Part shown: positions 1 through 15,700 of the stretch, piece after piece | Numbering within the stretch: the stretch's first letter is position 1 | Layout of the letters: every line of letters begins with the position of its first letter | Source: Ulva prolifera | Lineage: Eukaryota > Chlorophyta > Ulvophyceae > Ulvales > Ulvaceae | Direction: 5' to 3' | DNA length: 64,000 nucleotides | NCBI GenBank assembly: GCA_023078555.1 | Contig: CM041198.1 | Coordinates: 4,726,354-4,790,353 of the forward strand | Position numbers and translations under genes: made by a program | The notes under the pieces: model-generated | Database searches by the model: none | The model's input: only the letters and a program-made list of their open reading frames with translations | What the model was told of the DNA's origin: nothing

Positions 1-1190
1 CTCCAATTTGAATGCTGAACATGCAATCTTGACCTAGCAATCTCGACCTATCCATCTCGCCCAAGCAATCTCGTCCTAGCAACCCCGCCCTACACCTTTA
101 AACCTCTCCCGACAGGCTGGCACTCCATGTTGAATGCTTAACATGCAATCTCGACCTAGCAATCTCGCACTAGCAATCTCGCCCTAGCAATCTCGCCCTA
201 CACCTTTAAATCTCTCCCGTCAGGCTGGCACTCCATGTTGAATGCTTAACATGCAATCTCGACCTAGCGATCTCGCCCTAGCAATCTCGCCCTACCAATC
301 TCGCCCTACACCTTTAAATCTCGCCCGACAGGCTGGCAGTCCATGTTGAATGCTTAACAGGTTATCTCGACCTAGCAATCTTGCCCTAGCAATCTCGCCC
401 TACACCTTAAATCTCGCCCGACAGGCTGGCAGTCCATGTTGAATGCTTAACAGGTTATCTCGACCTAGCAATCTCGCCCTAGCAATCTCGCCCTACACCT
501 TTAAATCTCTCCCGTCAGGCTGGCACTCCAATTTGAATGCTGAACATGCAATCTCGACCTAGCAATCTCGACCTATCCATCTCGCCCAAGCAATCTCGTC
601 CTAGCAACCCCGCCCTACACCTTTAAACCTCTCCCGACAGGCTGGCACTCCATGTTGAATGCTTAACATGCAATCTCGACCTAGCAATCTCGCACTAGCA
701 ATCTCGCCCTAGCAATCTCGCCCTACACCTTTAAATCTCTCCCGTCAGGCTGGCACTCCATGTTGAATGCTTAACATGCAATCTCGACCTAGCGATCTCG
801 CCCTAGCAATCTCGCCCTACCAATCTCGCCCTACACCTTTAAATCTCGCCCGACAGGCTGGCAGTCCATGTTGAATGCTTAACAGGTTATCTCGACCTAG
901 CAATCTTGCCCTAGCAATCTCGCCCTACACCTTAAATCTCGCCCGACAGGCTGGCAGTCCATGTTGAATGCTTAACAGGTTATCTCGACCTAGCAATCTC
1001 GCCCTAGCAATCTCGCCCTACACCTTTAAATCTCTCCCGTCAGGCTGGCACTCCAATTTGAATGCTGAACATGCAATCTCGACCTAGCAATCTCGACCTA
1101 TCCATCTCGCCCAAGCAATCTCGTCCTAGCAACCCCGCCCTACACCTTTAAACCTCTCCCGACAGGCTGGCACTCCATGTTGAATGCTTA
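1..1190 (+). repeat. 525 bp higher-order repeat, about 2.3 copies
   Basis: The marker CTCCAATTTGAATGCTGAAC occurs at 1, 526 and 1051, so several monomers form a 525 bp block. The copies are almost identical (for example CTTGACC versus CTCGACC near position 30 and 555). The block carries private variants such as CTATCCATCTCGCCCAAGC, which recurs in slightly changed form at 7.49, 14.51 and 19.91 kb. Confidence 0.9.
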
Positions 1191-4100
1191 ACATGCAATC
1201 TCGCCCTAGCAATCTCGCCCTAGCAATCTCGCCCTAGCAATCTCGCCCTAGCAATCTCGCCCTAGCAATCTCGCCCTAGCAATCTCGCCCTAGCAATCTC
1301 GCCCTAGCAATCTCGCCCTACACCTTTAAATCTCTCCCGACAGGCTGGCACTCCATGTTGAATGCTTAACATGCAATCTCGACCTAGCAATCTCGCCCTA
1401 GCAATCTCGCCCTAGCAACCTCGCCCTACACCTTTAAATCTCGCCCGACAGGCTGGCCGTCCATGTTGAATGCTTAACAGGTTATCTCGACCTAGCGATC
1501 TCGCCCTAGCAATCTCGCCCTACACCTTTAAATATCTCCCGACAGGCTGGCACTCCATGTTGAATGCTCAAAAGGCAATCTCGACTTGGCATTCTCGCCC
1601 TAGCATTCTCGCCCTAGCAATATCGCCCTAGCAATCTCGCCCTACACCTTAAATCTCGCCCGACAGGCTGGCAGTCCATGTTGAATGCTTAACAGGTTAT
1701 CTCGACCTAGCAATCTCGCCTTAGCAATCTCGCCCTACACCTCTAAATCACTTCCCGACAGGCTGGCACTCCATGTTGAATGCTTAACATGCAATCTCGC
1801 CCTAGCAATTTCGCCCTACACATTTAAATCACTTCCCGACAGGCTGGCACTCCATGTTGAATGCTTAACATGCAATCTCGACCTAGCGATCTCCCCCTAG
1901 CAATATCGCCCTAGCAATCTCGCCCTACACCTTAAAATCTTGCCCGACAGGCTGGCAGTCCATGTTGAATGCTTAACAGGTTATCTCGACCTAGCAATCT
2001 CGCCCTAGCAATCTCGCCCTACACCTCTAAATCACTTCCCGACAGGCTGGCAGTCCATGTTGAATGCTTAACAGGTTATCTCGACCTAGCAATCTCGCCT
2101 TAGCAATCTCGCCCTACACCTTTAAATCTCTCCCGGCAGGCTGGCACTCCATGTTGAATGCTTAACATGCAATCTCGACCTAGCAATCTCGCCCTAGAAA
2201 TCTCGCCCTAGCAACCTCGCCCTACACCTTTAAACCTCTCCCGACAGGCTGGCACTCCATGTTGAATGCTTAACATGCAATCTCGACCTAGCAATCTCGC
2301 ACTAGCAATCTCGCCTTAGCAATCTCGCCCTACACCTCTAAATCACTTCCCGACAGGCTGGCACTCCATGTTGAATGCTTAACATGCAATCTCGCCCTAG
2401 CAAGTTCGCCCTACACATTTAAATCACTTCCCGACAGGCTGGCACTCCATGTTGAATGCTTAACATGCAATCTCGACCTAGCGATCTCGCCCTAGCAATA
2501 TCGCCCTAGCAATCTCGCCCTACACCTTAAAATCTTGCCCGACAGGCTGGCAGTCCATGTTGAATGCTTAACAGGTTATCTCGACCTAGCAATCTCGCCC
2601 TAGCAATCTCGCCCTACACCTCTAAATCACTTCCCGACAGGCTGGCACTCCATGTTGAATGCTTAACATGCAATCTCGCCCTAGCAATCTCGCCCTACAC
2701 ATTTAAATCACTTCCCGACAGGCTGGCACTCCATGTTGAATGCTTAACATGCAATCTCGACCTAGCGATCTCGCCCTAGCAATCTCGCCCTAGCAATCTT
2801 GCCCTACACCTTTAAATCTCGCCCGACAGGCTGGCACTCCATGTTGAATGCTTAACATGCAATCTCGACCTAGCGATCTCGCCCTAGCAATCTCGCCCTA
2901 CCAATCTCGCCCTACACCTTTAAATCTCGCCCGACAGGCTGGCAGTCCATGTTGAATGCTTAACAGGTTATCTCAACCTAGCAATCTCGCCCTAGCAATC
3001 TCGCCCTACACCTCTAAATCACTTCCCGACAGGCTGGCACTCCATGTTGAATGCTTAACATGCAATCTCGCCCTAGCAACCTCGCCCTACACCTTTAAAT
3101 CACTTCCCGACAGGCTGGCACTCCATGTTGAATGCTTAACATGCAATCTCGACCTAGCGATCTCGACCTAGCAATCTCGCCCTAGCAATCTCGCCCTACA
3201 CCTTTAAATCTCGCCCGACAGGCTGGCAGTCCATGTTGAATGCTTAACAGGTTATCTCGACCTAGCGATCTCGCCCTAGCAATCTCGCCCTACACCTTTA
3301 AATATCTCCCGACAGGCTAGCACTCCATGTTGAATGCTCAACAGGCAATCTTGACTTGGCATTCTCGCCCTAGCATTCTCGCCCTAGCAATATCGCCCTA
3401 GCAATCTCGCCCTCCACCTTAAAATCTTGCCCGACAGGCTGGCAGTCCATGTTGAATGCTTAACAGGTTATCTCGACCTAGCAATCTTGCCCTAGCAACC
3501 TCGCCCTACACCTTAAATCTCGCCCGACAGGCTGGCAGTCCATGTTGAATGCTTAACAGGTTATCTCGACCTAGCAATCTCGCCCTAGCAATCTCGCCCT
3601 ACACCTCTAAATCACTTCCCGACAGGCTGGCACTCCATGTTGAATGCTTAACATGCAATCTCGACCTAGCGATCTCGACCTAGCAATCTCGCCCTAGCAA
3701 TCTCGCCCTACACCTTTAAATCTCGCCCGACAGGCTGGCAGTCCATGTTGAATGCTTAACAGGTTATCTCGACCTAGCGATCTCGCCCTAGCAATCTCGC
3801 CCTACACCTTTAAATATCTCCCGACAGGCTGGCACTCCATGTTGAATGCTCAACAGGCAATCTCGACTTGGCATTCTCGCCCTAGCATTCTCGCCCTAGC
3901 AATATCGCCCTAGCAATCTCGCCCTCCACCTTAAAATCTTGCCCGACAGGCTGGCAGTCCATGTTGAATGCTTAACAGGTTATCTCGACCTAGCAATCTC
4001 GCCCTAGCAATCTCGCCCTACACCTCTAAATCACTTCCCGACAGGCTGGCACTCCATGTTGAATGCTTAACATGCAATCTCGCCCTAGCAATCTCGCCCT

Positions 4101-7100
4101 ACACCTTTAAATCTCGCCCGACAGGCTGGCACTCCATGTTGAATGCTTAACATGCAATCTCGACCTAGCAATCTCGCCCTAGCAATCTCGCCCTAGCAAT
4201 CTCGCCCTAGCAACCTCGCCCTAGCAATCTCGCCCTAGCAATCTCGTCCTAGCAATCTCGCCCTACACCTTCAAATCTCTCCCGTTAGGCTGGCACTCCA
4301 TGTTGAATGCTTAACATGCAATCTCGCCCTAGCAATCTCGCCCTAGCAATCTCGCCCTAGCAATCTCGCCCTACACCTTTAAATCTCTCCCGGCAGGCTG
4401 GCACTCCATGTTGAATGCTTAACATGCAATCTCGACCTAGCAATCTCGACCTAGCAATCTTGCCCTAGCAACCTCGCCCTACACCTTAAATCTCGCCCGA
4501 CAGGCTGGCAGTCCATGTTGAATGCTTAACAGGTTATCTCGACCTAGCAATCTCGCCCTAGCAATCTCGCCCAACACCTTTAAATCTCGCCCGACAGGCT
4601 GGCAGTCCATGTTGAATGCTCAACATGCAATCTCGACCTAGCAATCTCGCCCTAGCAATCTCGCCCTACACCTTTAAATCTCGCCCGACATGCTGGCAGT
4701 CCATGTTGAATGCTTAACATGCAATCTCGCCCTAGCAATCTCGCCCTACACCTTTAAATCACTTCCCGACAGGCTGGCACTCCATGTTGAATGCTTAACA
4801 TGCAATCTCGCCCTAGCAATCTCGCCCTACACATTTAAATCACTTCCCGACAGGCTGGCACTCCATGTTGAATGCTTAACATGCAATCTCGACCTAGCGA
4901 TCTCGCACTAGCAATCTCGCCCTAGCAATCTCGCCCTACACCTTAAAATCTTGCCCGACAGGCTGGCAGTCCATGTTGAATGCTTAACAGGTTATCTCGA
5001 CCTAGCGATCTCGCCCTAGCAATCTCGCCCTAGCAATCTTGCCCTACACCTTTAAATCTCGCCCGACATGCTGGCAGTCCATGTTGAATGCTTAACATGC
5101 AATCTCGCCCTAGCAATCTCGCCCTACACCTTTAAATCACTTCCCGACAGGCTGGCACTCCATGTTGAATGCTTAACATGCAATCTCGCCCTAGCAATCT
5201 CGCCCTACACATTTAAATCACTTCCCGACAGGCTGGCACTCCATGTTGAAAGCTTAACATGCAATCTCGACCTAGCGATCTCGCCCTAGCAATCTCGCCC
5301 TACCAATCTCGCCCAACACCTTTAAATCTCGCCCGATAGGCTGGCAGTCCATGTTGAATGCTCAACATGCAATCTCGACCTAGCAATCTCGCCCTAGCAA
5401 TCTCGCCCAACACCTTTAAATCTCGCCCGACAGGCTGGCAGTCCATGTTGAATGCTCAACATGCAATCTCGACCTAGCAATCTCGCCCTAGCAATCTCGC
5501 CCTACACCTTTAAATCTCGCCCGACATGCTGGCAGTCCATGTTGAATGCTTAACATGCAATCTCGCCCTAGCAATCTCGCCCTACACCTTTAAATCACTT
5601 CCCGACAGGCTGGCACTCCATGTTGAATGCTTAACATGCAATCTCGACCTAGCGATCTCGACCTAGCAATCTCGCCCTAGCAATCTCGCCCTACACCTTT
5701 AAATCTCGCCCGACAGGCTGGCAGTCCATGTTGAATGCTTAACAGGTTATCTCGACCTAGCGATCTCGCCCTAGCAATCTCGCCCTACACCTTTAAATAT
5801 CTCCCGACAGGCTGGCACTCCATGTTGAATGCTCAACAGGCAATCTCGACTTGGCATTCTCGCCCTAGCATTCTCGCCCTAGCAATATCGCCCTAGAAAT
5901 CTCGCCCTCCACCTTAAAATCTTGCCCGACAGGCTGGCAGTCCATGTTGAATGCTTAACAGGTTATCTCGACCTAGCAATCTCGCCCTAGCAATCTCGCC
6001 CTACACCTCTAAATCACTTCCCGACAGGCTGGCACTCCATGTTGAATGCTCAACATGCAATCTCGACCTAGCAATCTCGCCCTAGCAATCTCGCCCAACA
6101 CCTTTAAATCTCGCCCGACAGGCTGGCAGTCCATGTTGAATGCTCAACATGCAATCTCGACCTAGCAATCTCGCCCTAGCAATCTCGCCCTACACCTTTA
6201 AATCTCGCCCGACATGCTGGCAGTCCATGTTGAATGCTTAACATGCAATCTCGCCCTAGCAATCTCGCCCTACACCTTTAAATCACTTCCCGACAGGCTG
6301 GCAGTCCATGTTGAATGCTCAACATGCAATCTCGACCTAGCAATCTCGCCCTAGCAATCTCGCCCTACACCTTTAAATCTCGCCCGACATGCTGGCAGTC
6401 CATGTTGAATGCTTAACATGCAATCTCGCCCTAGCAATCTCGCCCTACACCTTTAAATCACTTCCCGACAGGCTGGCACTCCATGTTGAATGCTTAACAT
6501 GCAATCTCGACCTAGCGATCTCGACCTAGCAATCTCGCCCTAGCAATCTCGCCCTACACCTTTAAATCTCGCCCGACAGGCTGGCAGTCCATGTTGAATG
6601 CTTAACAGGTTATCTCGACCTAGCAATCTCGCCCTAGCAATCTCGCCCTACACCTCTAAATCACTTCCCGACAGGATGGCACTCCATGTTGAATGCTTAA
6701 CATGCAATCTCGCCCTAGCAATCTCGCCCTACACCTTTAAATCTCGCCCGACAGGCTGGCACTCCATGTTGAATGCTTAATATGCAATCTCGACCTAGCA
6801 ATCTCGCTCTAGCAATCTCGCCCTAGCAATCTCGCCCTAGCAACCTCGCCCTAGCAATCTCGCCCTAGCAATCTCGTCCTAGCAATCTCGCCCTACACCT
6901 TCAAATCTCTCCCGTTAGGCTGGCACTCCATGTTGAATGCTTAACATGCAATCTCGCCCTAGCAATCTCGCCCTAGCAATCTCGCCCTACACCTTTAAAT
7001 CTCTCCCGGCAGGCTGGCACTCCATGTTGAATGCTTAACATGCAATCTCGACCTAGCAATCTCGCCCTAGCAATCTCGCCCTAGCAACCTCGCCCTACAC

Positions 7101-9739
7101 CTTTAAACCTCTCCCGACAGGCTGGCACTCCATGTTGAATGCTTAACATGCAATCTCGACCTAGCAATCTCGCACTAGCAATCTCGCCCTAGCAATCTCG
7201 CCCTACACCTTCAATCTCGCCCGACAGGCTGGTTCTCCATGTTGAATGCTTAACATGCAATCTCGACCTAGCAATCTCGCCCTAGCAATCTCGCCCTAGC
7301 AATCTCGCCCTAGCAACCTCGCCCTAGCAATCTCGCCCTAGCAATCTCGTCCTAGCAATCTCGCCCTAGCAATCTCGCCCTAGCAATCTCGCCCTAGCAA
7401 TCTCGCCCTACACCTTTAAATCTCTCCCGTCAGGCTGGCACTCCATGTTGAATGCTTAACATGCAATCTCGACCTAGCAATCTCGACCTATCCATCTCGC
7501 CCAAGCAATCTCGCCCTAGCAACCTCGCCCTACACCTTTAAACCTCTCCCGACAGGCTGGCACTCCATGTTGAATGCTTAACATGCAATCTCGACCTAGC
7601 AATCTCGCCCTAGCAATCTCGCCCTAGCAACCTCGCCCTACACCTTTAAACCTCTCCCGACAGGCTGGCACTCCATGTTGAATGCTTAACATGCAATCTC
7701 GACCTAGCAATCTCGCACTAGCAATCTCGCCCTAGCAATCTCGCCCTACACCTTTAAATCTCGCCCGACAGGCTGGCAGTCCATGTTGAATGCTTAACAG
7801 GTTATCTCGACCTAGCGATCTCGCCCTAGCAATCTCGCCCTACACCTTTAAATATCTCCCGACAGGCTGGCACTCCATGTTGAATGCTCAACAGGCAATC
7901 TCGACTTGGCATTCTCGCCCTAGCATTCTCGCCCTAGCAATATCGCCCTAGCAATCTCGCCCTCCACCTTAAAATCTTGCCCGACAGGCTGGCAGTCCAT
8001 TTTGAATGCTTAACAGGTTATCTCGACCTAGCAATCTTGCCCTAGCAATCTCGCCCTACACCTTAAATCTCGCCCGACAGGCTGGCAGTCCATGTTGAAT
8101 GCTTAACAGGTTATCTCGACCTAGCAATCTCGCCCTAGCAATCTCGCCCTACACCTCTAAATCACTTCCCGACAGGCTGGCACTCCATGTTGAATGCTTA
8201 ACATGCAATCTCGACCTAGCGATCTCGCCCTAGCAATCTCGCCCTAGCAATCTCGCCCTACACCTTAAAATCTCGCCCGACAGGCTGGCACTCCATGTTG
8301 AATGCTTAACATGCAATCTCGACCTAGCAATCTCGCCCTAGCAATCTCGCCCTAGCAACCTCGCCCTACACCTTTAAACCTCTCCCGACAGGCTGGCACT
8401 CCATGTTAAATGCTTAACATGCAATCTCGACCTAGCAATCTCGCACTAGCAATCTCGCCCTAGCAATCTCGCCCTACACCTTTAAATCTCGCCCGACAGG
8501 CTGGCAGTCCATGTTGAATGCTTAACAGGTTATCTCGACCTAGCGATCTCGCCCTAGCAATCTCGCCCTACACCTTTAAATATCTCCCGACAGGCTGGCA
8601 CTCCATGTTGAATGCTCAACAGGCAATCTCGACTTGGCATTCTCGCCCTAGCATTCTCGCCCTAGCAATATCGCCCTAGCAATCTCGCCCTCCACCTTAA
8701 AATCTTGCCCGACAGGCTGGCAGTCCATTTTGAATGCTTAACAGGTTATCTCGACCTAGCAATCTTGCCCTAGCAATCTCGCCCTACACCTTAAATCTCG
8801 CCCGACAGGCTGGCAGTCCATGTTGAATGCTTAACAGGTTATCTCGACCTAGCAATCTCGCCCTAGCAATCTCGCCCTACACCTCTAAATCACTTCCCGA
8901 CAGGCTGGCACTCCATGTTGAATGCTTAACATGCAATCTCGCCCTAGCAATCTCGCCCTACACATTTAAATCACTTCCCGACAGGCTGGCACTCCATGTT
9001 GAATGCTTAACATGCAATCTCGACCTAGCGATCTCGCCCTAGCAATCTCGCCCTAGCAATCTCGCCCTACACCTTAAAATCTCGCCCGACAGGCTGGCAC
9101 TCCATGTTGAATGCTTAACATGCAATCTCGACCTAGCGATCTCGCCCTAGCAATCTCGCCCTACCAATCTCGCCCTACACCTTTAAATCTCGCCCGACAG
9201 GCTGGCAGTCCATGTTGAATGCTTAACAGGTTATCTCAACCTAGCAATCTCGCCCTAGCAATCTCGCCCTACACCTCTAAATCACTTCCCGACAGGCTGG
9301 CACTCCATGTTGAATGCTTAACATGCAATCTCGACCTAGCGATCTCGACCTAGCGATCTCGCCCTAGCAATCTCGCCCTAGCAATCTCGCCCTACACCTT
9401 TAAATCTCGCCCGACAGGCTGGCAGTCCATGTTGAATGCTTAACAGGTTATCTCGACCTAGCAATCTCGCCCTAGCAATCTCGCCCTACACCTCTAAATC
9501 ACTTCCCGACAGGCTGGCACTCCATGTTGAATGCTTAACATGCAATCTCGCCCTAGCAATCTCGCCCTACACATTTAAATCACTTCCCGACAGGCTGGCA
9601 CTCCATGTTGAATGCTTAACATGCAATCTCGACCTAGCGATCTCGCCCTAGCAATCTCGCCCTAGCAATCTCGCCCTACACCTTTAAATCTCGCCCGACA
9701 GGCTGGCAGTCCATGTTGAATGCTTAACAGGTTATCTCG

Positions 9740-12700
9740 ACCTAGCAATCTCGCCCTAGCAATCTCGCCCTACACCTCTAAATCACTTCCCGACAGGCAG
9801 GCACTCCATGTTGAATGCTTAACATGCAATCTCGCCCTAGCAATCTCGCCCTACACATTTAAATCACTTCCCGACAGGCTGGGACTCCATGTTGAATGCT
9901 TAACATGCAATCTCGACCTAGCGATCTCGCCCTAGCAATCTCGCCCTAGCAATCTCGCCCTACACCTTTAAATCTCGCCCGACGGGCTGGCACTCCATGT
10001 TGAATGCTTAACATGCAATCTCGACCTAGCAATCTCGCCCTAGCAATCTCGCCCTAGCAATCTCGCCCTAGCAACCTCGCCCTAGCAATCTCGCCCTAGC
10101 AATCTCGTCCTAGCAATCTCGCCCTACACCTTCAAATCTCTCCCGTTAGGCTGGCACTCCATGTTGAATGCTTAACATGCAATCTCGCCCTAGCAATCTC
10201 GCCCTAGCAATCTCGCCCTAGCAATCTCGCCCTACACCTTTAAATCTCTCCCGGCAGGCTGGCACTCCATGTTGAATGCTTATCATGCAATCTCGACCTA
10301 GCAATCTCGCCCTAGCAATCTCGCCCTAGCAATCTCGCCCTAGCAACCTCGCCCTAGCAATCTCGCCCTAGCAATCTCGTCCTAGCAATCTCGCCCTACA
10401 CCTTCAAATCTCTCCCGTTAGGCTGGCACTCCATGTTGAATGCTTAACATGCAATCTCGCCCTAGCAATCTCGCCCTAGCAATCTCGCCCTACACCTTTA
10501 AATCTCTCCCGGCAGGCTGGCACTCCATGTTGAATGCTTAACATGCAATCTCGACCTAGCAATCTCGCCCTAGCAATCTCGCCCTAGCAACCTCGCCCTA
10601 CACCTTTAAACCTCTCCCGACAGGCTGGCAGTCCATGTTGAATGCTCAACAGGCAATCTCGACTTGGCATTCTCGCCCTAGCATTCTCGCCCTAGCAATA
10701 TCGCCCTAGAAATCTCGCCCTCCACCTTAAAATCTTGCCCGACAGGCTGGCAGTCCATGTTGAATGCTTAACAGGTTATCTCGACCTAGCAATCTCGCCC
10801 TAGCAATCTCGCCCAACACCTTTAAATCTCGCCCGACAGGCTGGCAGTCCATGTTGAATGCTCAACATGCAATCTCGACCTAGCAATATCGCCCTAGAAA
10901 TCTCGCCCTCCACCTTTAAATCTCGCCCGACATGCTGGCAGTCCATGTTGAATGCTTAACATGCAATCTCGCCCTAGCAATCTCGCCCTACACCTTTAAA
11001 TCACTTCCCGACAGGCTGGCACTCCATGTTGAATGCTTAACATGCAATCTCGCCCTAGCAATCTCGCCCTACACATTTAAATCACTTCCCGACAGGCTGG
11101 CACTCCATGTTGAATGCTTAACATGCAATCTCGACCTAGCGATCTCGCCCTAGCAATCTCGCCCTAGCAATCTCGCCCTACACCTTAAAATCTTGCCCGA
11201 CAGGCTGGCAGTCCATGTTGAATGCTTAACAGGTTATCTCGACCTAGCGATCTCGCCCTAGCAATCTCGCCCTAGCAATCTTGCCCTACACCTTTAAATC
11301 TCGCCCGACATGCTGGCAGTCCATGTTGAATGCTTAACATGCAATCTCGCCCTAGCAATCTCGCCCTACACCTTTAAATCACTTCCCGACAGGCTGGCAC
11401 TCCATGTTGAATGCTTAACATGCAATCTCGACCTAGCGATCTCGACCTAGCGATCTCGCCCTAGCAATCTCGCCCTACACCTTTAAATCTCGCCCGACAG
11501 GCTGGCAGTCCATGTTGAATGCTTAACAGGTTATCTCAACCTAGCAATCTCGCCCTAGCAATCTCGCCCTACACCTCTAAATCACTTCCCGACAGGCTGG
11601 CACTCCATGTTGAATGCTTAACATGCAATCTCGCCCTAGCAATCTCGCCCTACACATTTAAATCACTTCCCGACAGGCTGGCACTCCATGTTGAATGCTT
11701 AACATGCAATCTCGACCTAGCGATCTCGCCCTAGCAATCTCGCCCTAGCAATCTCGCCCTACACCTTAAAATCTTGCCCGACAGGCTGGCAGTCCATGTT
11801 GAATGCTTAACAGGTTATCTCGACCTAGCGATCTCGCCCTAGCAATCTCGCCCTAGCAATCTTGCCCTACACCTTTAAATCTCGCCCGACATGCTGGCAG
11901 TCCATGTTGAATGCTTAACATGCAATCTCGCCCTAGCAATCTCGCCCTACACCTTTAAATCACTTCCCGACAGGCTGGCACTCCATGTTGAATGCTTAAC
12001 ATGCAATCTCGACCTAGCGATCTCGACCTAGCGATCTCGCCCTAGCAATCTCGCCCTACACCTTTAAATCTCGCCCGACAGGCTGGCAGTCCATGTTGAA
12101 TGCTTAACAGGTTATCTCAACCTAGCAATCTCGCCCTAGCAATCTCGCCCTACACCTCTAAATCACTTCCCGACAGGCTGGCACTCCATGTTGAATGCTT
12201 AACATGCAATCTCGCCCTAGCAATCTCGCCCTACACATTTAAATCACTTCCCGACAGGCTGGCACTCCATGTTGAATGCTTAACATGCAATCTCGACCTA
12301 GCGATCTCGCCCTAGCAATCTCGCCCTACCAATCTCGCCCAACACCTTTAAATCTCGCCCGATAGGCTGGCAGTCCATGTTGAATGCTCAACATGCAATC
12401 TCGACCTAGCAATCTCGCCCTAGCAATCTCGCCCAACACCTTTAAATCTCGCCCGACAGGCTGGCAGTCCATGTTGAATGCTCAACATGCAATCTCGACC
12501 TAGCAATCTCGCCCTAGCAATCTCGCCCTACACCTTTAAATCTCGCCCGACATGCTGGCAGTCCATGTTGAATGCTTAACATGCAATCTCGCCCTAGCAA
12601 TCTCGCCCTACACCTTTAAATCACTTCCCGACAGGCTGGCACTCCATGTTGAATGCTTAACATGCAATCTCGACCTAGCGATCTCGACCTAGCAATCTCG

Positions 12701-15700
12701 CCCTAGCAATCTCGCCCTACACCTTTAAATCTCGCCCGACAGGCTGGCAGTCCATGTTGAATGCTTAACAGGTTATCTCGACCTAGCGATCTCGCCCTAG
12801 CAATCTCGCCCTACACCTTTAAATATCTCCCGACAGGCTGGCACTCCATGTTGAATGCTCAACAGGCAATCTCGACTTGGCATTCTCGCCCTAGCATTCT
12901 CGCCCTAGCAATATCGCCCTAGAAATCTCGCCCTCCACCTTAAAATCTTGCCCGACAGGCTGGCAGTCCATGTTGAATGCTTAACAGGTTATCTCGACCT
13001 AGCAATCTCGCCCTAGCAATCTCGCCCTACACCTCTAAATCACTTCCCGACAGGCTGGCACTCCATGTTGAATGCTCAACATGCAATCTCGACCTAGCAA
13101 TCTCGCCCTAGCAATCTCGCCCAACACCTTTAAATCTCGCCCGACAGGCTGGCAGTCCATGTTGAATGCTCAACATGCAATCTCGACCTAGCAATCTCGC
13201 CCTAGCAATCTCGCCCTACACCTTTAAATCTCGCCCGACATGCTGGCAGTCCATGTTGAATGCTTAACATGCAATCTCGCCCTAGCAATCTCGCCCTACA
13301 CCTTTAAATCACTTCCCGACAGGCTGGCAGTCCATGTTGAATGCTCAACATGCAATCTCGACCTAGCAATCTCGCCCTAGCAATCTCGCCCTACACCTTT
13401 AAATCTCGCCCGACATGCTGGCAGTCCATGTTGAATGCTTAACATGCAATCTCGCCCTAGCAATCTCGCCCTACACCTTTAAATCACTTCCCGACAGGCT
13501 GGCACTCCATGTTGAATGCTTAACATGCAATCTCGACCTAGCGATCTCGACCTAGCAATCTCGCCCTAGCAATCTCGCCCTACACCTTTAAATCTCGCCC
13601 GACAGGCTGGCAGTCCATGTTGAATGCTTAACAGGTTATCTCGACCTAGCAATCTCGCCCTAGCAATCTCGCCCTACACCTCTAAATCACTTCCCGACAG
13701 GATGGCACTCCATGTTGAATGCTTAACATGCAATCTCGCCCTAGCAATCTCGCCCTACACCTTTAAATCTCGCCCGACAGGCTGGCACTCCATGTTGAAT
13801 GCTTAATATGCAATCTCGACCTAGCAATCTCGCCCTAGCAATCTCGCCCTAGCAATCTCGCCCTAGCAACCTCGCCCTAGCAATCTCGCCCTAGCAATCT
13901 CGTCCTAGCAATCTCGCCCTACACCTTCAAATCTCTCCCGTTAGGCTGGCACTCCATGTTGAATGCTTAACATGCAATCTCGCCCTAGCAATCTCGCCCT
14001 AGCAATCTCGCCCTACACCTTTAAATCTCTCCCGGCAGGCTGGCACTCCATGTTGAATGCTTAACATGCAATCTCGACCTAGCAATCTCGCCCTAGCAAT
14101 CTCGCCCTAGCAACCTCGCCCTACACCTTTAAACCTCTCCCGACAGGCTGGCACTCCATGTTGAATGCTTAACATGCAATCTCGACCTAGCAATCTCGCA
14201 CTAGCAATCTCGCCCTAGCAATCTCGCCCTACACCTTCAATCTCGCCCGACAGGCTGGTTCTCCATGTTGAATGCTTAACATGCAATCTCGACCTAGCAA
14301 TCTCGCCCTAGCAATCTCGCCCTAGCAATCTCGCCCTAGCAACCTCGCCCTAGCAATCTCGCCCTAGCAATCTCGTCCTAGCAATCTCGCCCTAGCAATC
14401 TCGCCCTAGCAATCTCGCCCTAGCAATCTCGCCCTACACCTTTAAATCTCTCCCGTCAGGCTGGCACTCCATGTTGAATGCTTAACATGCAATCTCGACC
14501 TAGCAATCTCGACCTATCCATCTCGCCCAAGCAATCTCGCCCTAGCAACCTCGCCCTACACCTTTAAACCTCTCCCGACAGGCTGGCACTCCATGTTGAA
14601 TGCTTAACATGCAATCTCGACCTAGCAATCTCGCCCTAGCAATCTCGCCCTAGCAACCTCGCCCTACACCTTTAAACCTCTCCCGACAGGCTGGCACTCC
14701 ATGTTGAATGCTTAACATGCAATCTCGACCTAGCAATCTCGCACTAGCAATCTCGCCCTAGCAATCTCGCCCTACACCTTTAAATCTCGCCCGACAGGCT
14801 GGCAGTCCATGTTGAATGCTTAACAGGTTATCTCGACCTAGCGATCTCGCCCTAGCAATCTCGCCCTACACCTTTAAATATCTCCCGACAGGCTGGCACT
14901 CCATGTTGAATGCTCAACAGGCAATCTCGACTTGGCATTCTCGCCCTAGCATTCTCGCCCTAGCAATATCGCCCTAGCAATCTCGCCCTCCACCTTAAAA
15001 TCTTGCCCGACAGGCTGGCAGTCCATTTTGAATGCTTAACAGGTTATCTCGACCTAGCAATCTTGCCCTAGCAATCTCGCCCTACACCTTAAATCTCGCC
15101 CGACAGGCTGGCAGTCCATGTTGAATGCTTAACATGCAATCTCGCCCTAGCAATCTCGCCCTACACCTCTAAATCACTTCCCGACAGGCAGGCACTCCAT
15201 GTTGAATGCTTAACATGCAATCTCGCCCTAGCAATCTCGCCCTACACATTTAAATCACTTCCCGACAGGCTGGGACTCCATGTTGAATGCTTAACATGCA
15301 ATCTCGACCTAGCGATCTCGCCCTAGCAATCTCGCCCTAGCAATCTCGCCCTACACCTTTAAATCTCGCCCGACGGGCTGGCACTCCATGTTGAATGCTT
15401 AACATGCAATCTCGACCTAGCAATCTCGCCCTAGCAATCTCGCCCTAGCAATCTCGCCCTAGCAACCTCGCCCTAGCAATCTCGCCCTAGCAATCTCGTC
15501 CTAGCAATCTCGCCCTACACCTTCAAATCTCTCCCGTTAGGCTGGCACTCCATGTTGAATGCTTAACATGCAATCTCGCCCTAGCAATCTCGCCCTAGCA
15601 ATCTCGCCCTAGCAATCTCGCCCTACACCTTTAAATCTCTCCCGGCAGGCTGGCACTCCATGTTGAATGCTTATCATGCAATCTCGACCTAGCAATCTCG

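Noticed and set aside
1192..1317. Telomeric repeat tract because of the CCCTA words
   Set aside because: The period is 14 bp with AGCAATCTCG between the CCCT words. No run of a 5-8 bp telomere unit exists, and the tract is embedded in longer monomers.
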